A stretch of 10,811 nt of DNA from JALOAT01 sp041687015 (GTDB lineage: Bacteria; Pseudomonadota; Gammaproteobacteria; Thiohalomonadales; Thiohalomonadaceae), in the NCBI GenBank assembly GCA_041687015.1, contig JAWLCT010000067.1:1-10811 (forward strand), read 5' to 3'. The notes under the pieces were generated by a model, which had not been told where the DNA came from, did no database searches, and saw only the letters and a program-made list of their open reading frames with translations. The position numbers and the translations under genes were made by a program. Of the stretch, positions 6,951 through 10,811 are shown one piece after another. Position 1 is the stretch's first letter; each line of letters begins with the position of its first letter.

Positions 6951-6970
6951 CCGGCCGAGCCTTTGCGAGA

Positions 6971-7972
6971 GTGCCTCCCTTGCCTGAACGCGTCGAACGA
7001 ATCACCCGCTGGCTGCGCCATGATCTGGGTTTCCCCAATTTCGATCTAACCCCGGCCTCCTCGGACGCCAGCTTCCGTCGCTACTTCCGTATCGCTTTCG
7101 ACGGCGAAACGCGCATCGTCATGGATGCGCCGCCCGAAAAGGAAGACGTCGGCCCGTTCATCAACATCGCACGCCTGATGGAAGGCATGGGCCTCAACGT
7201 GCCGCGCATCCTGGAGGAAAACCACGCCGAAGGTTTCCTGCTGCTCAGCGATCTCGGCACCGAACAATACCTCTCCCATTTGACCGAGGAGAGCGTCGGT
7301 CGCCTGTACGGCGATGCCCTGGATGCCCTGGCCACGCTGCACTCGCGTGGCCCGCGCAATGACGAGTTGCCGCCCTACGATCGCAACCTGCTGTTGCGCG
7401 AAATGGAACTGTTCCGCGAGTGGTTCCTGAGCCGCCACCTGCGCGTGCCGCTTACCCAGGAAGATCACCAGTTGCTCAACCGCACGTTCGACGTGTTGAG
7501 CGAATCGGCGTTGGAGCAGGCCCGCGTCACCGTGCACCGCGACTATCACTCGCGCAACCTCATGGTGACCGACCCCAATCCCGGCATCCTCGATTTCCAG
7601 GACGCGGTCATCGGCCCCGTTACCTACGATCTGGTGTCGCTGCTCAAGGACTGCTACATCGCCTGGCCGCGCAACTGGGTGGAGCAATGGGCGCTCAGCT
7701 TCCACGACACGATCCTGGAGGCGGGTGTCACCGACATGCGCGACCAGGGCGAGTTCCTGCGCTGGTTCGACCTCATGGGTGTGCAGCGTCATTTGAAAGC
7801 CATCGGCATTTTCGCGCGCTTGAACATTCGTGACGGCAAACCGGGCTATCTCAAGGACATTCCGCGTACCCTGGGTTATGTGCGCGAAGTCGCCGGCCGC
7901 TACTGCGACCTGCATGAGCTGAGCGAATTCATCGAGGCGCGTGTGGTGCCACTGGTTCCCGCCGCTGAGTAG
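6971..7972 (+). CDS. amgK: Cell-wall amino-sugar kinase, AmgK type (aminoglycoside phosphotransferase fold)
   Basis: AmgK phosphorylates N-acetylmuramate (and N-acetylglucosamine) at C1 using ATP in the MurU-dependent peptidoglycan recycling route of pseudomonads and relatives. The 333-aa protein has the kinase fold. An N-terminal lobe contains SSDASFRRYFRI (30-41) and IVMDAPP (49-55). The hinge is LLLSDLG (90-96). The catalytic loop is HRDYHSRNLM (189-198), with D191 as predicted base and N196. The metal-binding LDFQDA (207-212) is followed by IGPVTYDLVSLLKDCY. Known AmgK genes lie beside lptD, as here, though two genes and a repeat array now intervene. The start may be GTG 6971 or TTG 6980; a GAGAG at 6967-6971 would suit the latter. 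The MurU nucleotidyltransferase normally found next is absent from this window, so exact substrate use is inferred. Confidence 0.8.
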   Translation: MPPLPERVERITRWLRHDLGFPNFDLTPASSDASFRRYFRIAFDGETRIVMDAPPEKEDVGPFINIARLMEGMGLNVPRILEENHAEGFLLLSDLGTEQYLSHLTEESVGRLYGDALDALATLHSRGPRNDELPPYDRNLLLREMELFREWFLSRHLRVPLTQEDHQLLNRTFDVLSESALEQARVTVHRDYHSRNLMVTDPNPGILDFQDAVIGPVTYDLVSLLKDCYIAWPRNWVEQWALSFHDTILEAGVTDMRDQGEFLRWFDLMGVQRHLKAIGIFARLNIRDGKPGYLKDIPRTLGYVREVAGRYCDLHELSEFIEARVVPLVPAAE

Positions 7973-7983
7973 CGTTTCGTCCC

Positions 7984-8042
7984 GTGGGAGCGGTGATTGC
8001 AGGTTCCGGGTCATCGCGGGCCGAGCCCGCACCTACCGGCGA
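7984..8042. repeat. Inverted REP-like pair between amgK and the Mla-like operon
   Basis: A forward head GTGGGAGCGG (7984-7993) faces a reverse element whose minus-strand form is GGTAGGTGC, the palindrome GCGGGC-cga-GCCCGC (8016-8030) and a GCGAT tail. The flank CCTACCGGCGA (8032-8042) is identical to that of the element at 31-55. The layout resembles a head-to-head REP pair. It sits in the 122-bp gap after amgK and may protect the amgK 3' end. Confidence 0.6.
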
Positions 8043-8094
8043 ATTGGCGCATTCGAGCAGCAACCCGCTCCACAGGTAATCCAAGCACCAAGAT

Positions 8095-8892
8095 ATGCGG
8101 ACCAGATTCGACACCCTCACCGGCGCCATCGGCCGCCGCACCCTGGCACTGGTCCTCTATCCGGTCGATCTCACCGCGTTCATCCTGCGCGCTTTCGGTG
8201 ATTCCCGCCGCCACACGCGCCGCTACAACCGTGCCGCGGTCAATACACTGGTTTCACAGATCATTTTCACCGGTGTCGACGCCCTGCCGACCATCACCTT
8301 GATCGGCGTGGCGGTAGGTCTCGGCCTGGTGTCGCAGCTCATCGCCCTCATGCACATGTTCGGCAGCATGCGCGAGATGGTGGCGGTGCTGGCGCAGGTG
8401 GTGGCATTGGAAATGGGGCCGCTGCTTACCGCTATTTTGATCATCGGCCGTTCCTCCTCCGCCATCGCCGTGGAGCTGGGCCACATGAGGCTGAACAAGG
8501 AGGTGGAGGGGCTGTGGCTGCTGGGCGTGAACACCAATGACCTGTTGGTCACTCCGCGTCTGCTCGGTACCGCCACGGCGCAGCTGGCGCTGGCGGTTTA
8601 CTTCACGCTCATCGCGATCATTTCGGGCACGTTGTTCGCCGCCGCGTTCGTGGCCCCCGGCTACATCCATTTCCTGCAGCAAGTCCCGCTTGCACTGGAC
8701 CCTTCCGATCTTGCCGTGTTCGTGATCAAGAACCTTCTGTTCGGCATCATCGCCGGTGCGGCGGCCTGTTATCACGGTCTGCAGGTGGAGCGCTCGCCCA
8801 CGGAAGTACCGCAGCAAACGCAGCGCGCCATCGTCAACGCTATCAGCCTCATCTTTATCGTGGACGGCTTGTTCGCCCTGATGCGCCTGTGA
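8095..8892 (+). CDS. MlaE/YrbE-like ABC permease of an MCE lipid transporter (divergent)
   Basis: The 265-aa inner-membrane protein is related to MlaE, the permease that moves phospholipids with MCE proteins. Core motifs are clear: IGVAVGLGLVSQL (95-107 region), VALEMGPLLTAILIIGRSSSAIAVELGHMR and the NBD-coupling segment NKEVEGLWLLGVN, equivalent to the family TEQIDALEVMGVD. Strongly hydrophobic segments follow, then IKNLLFGIIAGAAACYHGLQV. Past that point the usual glycine-rich GG...GVGRA stretch is replaced by ERSPTEVPQQTQRAI, so it is a divergent member. It lies 122 bp after amgK, behind a REP pair. Its stop overlaps the next start by 4 nt (GTGA), marking the beginning of a coupled operon. 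The ribosome site is weak. MlaE-family membership is secure; the substrate is inferred. Confidence 0.85.
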   Translation: MRTRFDTLTGAIGRRTLALVLYPVDLTAFILRAFGDSRRHTRRYNRAAVNTLVSQIIFTGVDALPTITLIGVAVGLGLVSQLIALMHMFGSMREMVAVLAQVVALEMGPLLTAILIIGRSSSAIAVELGHMRLNKEVEGLWLLGVNTNDLLVTPRLLGTATAQLALAVYFTLIAIISGTLFAAAFVAPGYIHFLQQVPLALDPSDLAVFVIKNLLFGIIAGAAACYHGLQVERSPTEVPQQTQRAIVNAISLIFIVDGLFALMRL

Positions 8893-9629
8893 AAACGCTA
8901 CTGCACGCCTTCGGCCTGGTGCCCGTCGAGGGCATGCAGCCTCTGGACTTCGAACTGAGCACGGGTGTCAGTGTGTGCCTGGTCGGGCACGATCACGGGT
9001 TGCGCAGCGCCTATATTCACACCCTCGCGGGCGCACACTATCCGTGGTCAGGCGATCTGAAGCTGCTGGGGCACCGCCTGTCCACCCTGGACGATCGCCG
9101 TTGGTTGCTGCTGCGCCGCGAAGTGGGTCTGGTCACCCGCGAGGCGCCGCTGGTATCGTCCCTGGACGCCATGCGCAACGTCATGCTGCCCGCGCTGTAT
9201 CATGGCGTGGCGACGCGCAGCGAAAGCGCCCAGCGGGCCCATGACCTGCTCGAACGCCTTGGTTTCGAGGGCGCTGTGGACCGGCTGCCCGCGTTTCTTG
9301 GGGAACGGGACCGCAACATCGTGGCCCTGGCGCGCGCGCTCATGCTGGCGCCCCGGCTGTTGTTCGTGGACGATCCGTTGCACGACCTGCAAGCGAGTCA
9401 GGCGCGCCCCATTGCCCAAGCGGTCATGGATTGGTGTCGCGACGCGGCAAGCACTTTGGTATACGCCAGCGATGATCCCGCCGTCATGCGCCGCGCCGAT
9501 TGCATCCTGTTCATTGCGCCGCCGGTGCCGCGCTTGTTCGCGTCCTGGCAGGCATTTCACACCGCCGGGGACGAAGACGTGCAAGCCTATCTCTCCGAGT
9601 TCCGCACCGAGGCGAGGGCCTTCGATTAA
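8889..9629 (+). CDS. MlaF-like ABC ATPase homologue with all catalytic motifs degenerate
   Basis: By position between an MlaE-like permease and an MCE protein, and by length (246 aa), this is the MlaF counterpart. The ABC layout is traceable, but each motif is changed. The Walker A region reads GHDHGLRS (33-40), with Arg39 for Lys and two Gly lost. The Q-loop region is LVTREAPLV (81-89) with no Gln. The signature is LGERD (137-141) instead of LSGGQ, although VALARALMLAPRLLFV aligns normally after it. Walker B ends VDDP (160-163), with Asp162 for the catalytic Glu. The H-loop is YASDDPAVM with Ser194 for His. ATP hydrolysis is therefore unlikely; nucleotide binding is doubtful. The frame is intact. 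It starts at a GTG overlapping the permease stop by 4 nt, and its TAA shares a base with the next ATG. It may be a structural or regulatory subunit. Confidence 0.8.
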   Translation: MKTLLHAFGLVPVEGMQPLDFELSTGVSVCLVGHDHGLRSAYIHTLAGAHYPWSGDLKLLGHRLSTLDDRRWLLLRREVGLVTREAPLVSSLDAMRNVMLPALYHGVATRSESAQRAHDLLERLGFEGAVDRLPAFLGERDRNIVALARALMLAPRLLFVDDPLHDLQASQARPIAQAVMDWCRDAASTLVYASDDPAVMRRADCILFIAPPVPRLFASWQAFHTAGDEDVQAYLSEFRTEARAFD

Positions 9630-10564
9630 TGGAACAACCCACACCGCGCGTCCATTACATTCACCGCATGAGCTACACGCGCCAGGAGCGGCTGGTCGGC
9701 GCGTTCGTACTCATCGCGTTGGCGGTGATTGTGAGCCTGATTTTCGTCAATAGCCGGTTTGCCCACTTCTTCCAGAGCAGCGTGACGTACAACGCCTATT
9801 TACGCAGTGCCGAAGGCATCACCACCGACACCATGGTGAAAATCTCCGGCCTGGAAGTGGGGCGCGTGTCCGATGTGGTGATAGCACCTGACAACCGCAT
9901 CCATGTGTCCATGGACGTGCAGGAACGTTACCGCGATCTGGTCCGCACCGATTCGAAGGCCGCCATCAGCAAACTCTCCGTATTGGGCAAGGCGACCATC
10001 GAACTCACCGCCGGCTCGCCCCATACGCCGGTGTTGGCGCCCGGCTCCACCATCCAGGTGGAAGAACCCATGTCCATGGACCAGCTTATCGCCGAGCTCA
10101 CCCCGGTGATGGAAAGCGTCAAGAAGACGCTGGAGCGGGTGGGTCAACTCGCAGACGTCATCGAACCCCAGCGCGTGGCGCAATCGCTGCGTGATTTGGA
10201 GGCTACGGCAGGAAACATGCGTACGGTGACTGAACACATTGCCGCAGGCAAGGGGCCGATGGGCACCTTGCTGGCCTCGCCGGAGCTGGAAAACAGCCTG
10301 CGCGATTCCATGGGGGCGTTCCAGCAGGTGCTCGCCGATGTGCGCGCGCGTCTGGCGGAAGTGGAGCCGGTGATCCGCGATGCCCACGGCATCACCCGCG
10401 ACACCCGGCAGATCACCGACGATTTGCCCGAGCTCATCACGCGCATGCGCCTGCTCACCGAACAGACGGAACGGACCATGGAAAGCGTCATGAACATCTG
10501 GCCCATCTCCAGTGCCGCGCCGCCGCCGGGGCCCACTGAACTGGAGACGCAACAGGTCCGATGA
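9629..10564 (+). CDS. MlaD-like MCE-domain lipid-binding protein
   Basis: The 311-aa protein is anchored by one N-terminal membrane helix (about 22-40, RLVGAFVLIALAVIVSLIFV). A single MCE domain follows (about 53-130: YLRSAEGITTDTMVKISGLEVGRV, SKLSVLGKATIELTAG). Beyond it lies a long helical region (about 148-290) with the GKGPMGTLL motif (207-215) common in MCE proteins, and a Pro-rich tail. MCE proteins form periplasmic hexameric rings or tubes that carry lipids between membranes. Here it would partner the permease upstream. The single MCE domain matches MlaD, but the extended helical tail is longer than in E. coli MlaD (183 aa). The ATG at 9629 overlaps the previous TAA and has GAGGCGAGGG upstream; a later ATG at 9668 has no ribosome site. 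Confidence 0.9.
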   Translation: MEQPTPRVHYIHRMSYTRQERLVGAFVLIALAVIVSLIFVNSRFAHFFQSSVTYNAYLRSAEGITTDTMVKISGLEVGRVSDVVIAPDNRIHVSMDVQERYRDLVRTDSKAAISKLSVLGKATIELTAGSPHTPVLAPGSTIQVEEPMSMDQLIAELTPVMESVKKTLERVGQLADVIEPQRVAQSLRDLEATAGNMRTVTEHIAAGKGPMGTLLASPELENSLRDSMGAFQQVLADVRARLAEVEPVIRDAHGITRDTRQITDDLPELITRMRLLTEQTERTMESVMNIWPISSAAPPPGPTELETQQVR

Positions 10565-10811
10565 AAAGCGCCATCGCCAGAGCCATTGTCATGCTGCTCG
10601 CAATCGCGCTGGCCGCTTGCGCGGGCAGTCCGCCGCAGCAGGCGACGAGTGTGCGCGAGGCCCAGCGTCATCTGCGGGCCGGCGTACAGGCGTTCCAAGA
10701 CAGCGATTACGCCACGGCCGCCACTGCCTTCAGCCGGGCGCACATGCTCTATCGGAGTCTCGATCACGGCGAGGGCATGGTGCTGGCCGGCATCAACCTG
10801 GCAGAAACCGC
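10561..10811 (+). CDS. Small lipoprotein, possibly TPR-like (partial, runs off the window)
   Basis: The start ATG overlaps the MCE gene stop (ATGA), so it belongs to the same operon. The first 83 residues are visible. A lipoprotein signal peptide runs MKSAIARAIVMLLAIALAAC with lipobox L17-A18-A19-C20. The +2 residue is Ala, not Asp, which favours sorting to the outer membrane. Residues 31-60 (REAQRHLRAG, VQAFQDSDYATAATAFSRAH, MLYRSLDHGEG) have the A/F/Y spacing of tetratricopeptide helices, so a TPR-like fold is likely. I do not recognise a named family. It occupies the place where mlaC would follow mlaD in E. coli. An outer-membrane partner for the MCE protein is a reasonable inference. Confidence 0.75.
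   Translation, partial: MKSAIARAIVMLLAIALAACAGSPPQQATSVREAQRHLRAGVQAFQDSDYATAATAFSRAHMLYRSLDHGEGMVLAGINLAET

Noticed and set aside
6537..7049. Small open frames within the tandem repeats
   Set aside because: They repeat the same peptide with each DNA unit and have no ribosome site; they are by-products of the repeat.
7046..8032. 328-codon minus-strand open frame opposite amgK
   Set aside because: It is antisense to the kinase with its full catalytic loop; the composition is that of a mirror frame.
8052..8080. Promoter TTCGAG-N17-GGTAAT before the Mla-like operon
   Set aside because: The -35 matches at only two positions and the -10 at four. A promoter is expected here, but the sequence does not support this one.
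9500..9628. 43-residue upstream extension of the MCE protein
   Set aside because: It would overlap the ATPase-like gene by 130 bp. The ATG at 9629 has a ribosome site and a one-base overlap typical of this operon.

Overview
This is a GC-rich chromosomal window from a gammaproteobacterium. The lptD-surA-pdxA order and the AmgK-type sugar kinase near lptD resemble Pseudomonas and purple-sulfur or Ectothiorhodospira-type bacteria. I cannot fix the genus from sequence alone. Nearly every gene concerns the cell envelope.

Layout. (1) Positions 157-4742, minus strand: lptD, surA and pdxA, transcribed in that order. lptD and surA overlap by one base. LptD inserts LPS into the outer membrane and SurA is the periplasmic chaperone that helps fold it; PdxA makes vitamin B6. 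(2) Positions 4850-5557, plus strand, divergent from lptD: a secreted, probably outer-membrane, beta-barrel protein of unknown function, followed by a perfect 12-bp hairpin. (3) Positions 5742-6494: a multi-spanning membrane protein of the heparan-alpha-glucosaminide N-acetyltransferase (DUF1624-like) family. (4) Positions 6505-6870: three tandem copies of a 113-119-bp structured, REP-like repeat, then a TATAAT promoter. (5) Positions 6971-7972: a cell-wall sugar kinase of the AmgK type, without the usual MurU partner next to it. (6) Positions 7984-8042: a REP pair. (7) Positions 8095-10811: a tightly overlapping MCE/Mla-like lipid-transport operon. It encodes a permease, an ABC-ATPase-like subunit, an MCE substrate-binding protein and the beginning of a small lipoprotein that runs off the window.

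The most unusual item is the ATPase-like subunit of the Mla-like operon. It keeps the overall ABC ATPase layout, but every catalytic motif is altered: Walker A Lys to Arg, no LSGGQ, Walker B DE to DD, Q-loop Gln lost, H-loop His to Ser. The reading frame is nevertheless intact and coupled to its neighbours, so it looks like a retained pseudo-ATPase rather than a dead gene. The permease beside it is also divergent at its C-terminus. The second item of interest is the tandem repeat, whose unit could fold into a cloverleaf-like shape closed by 11-12-bp inverted ends. REP-like palindromes of the same general type (GTAGGAGC or GTGGGAGC head plus palindrome plus GCGAT tail) occur at three separate places in the window.
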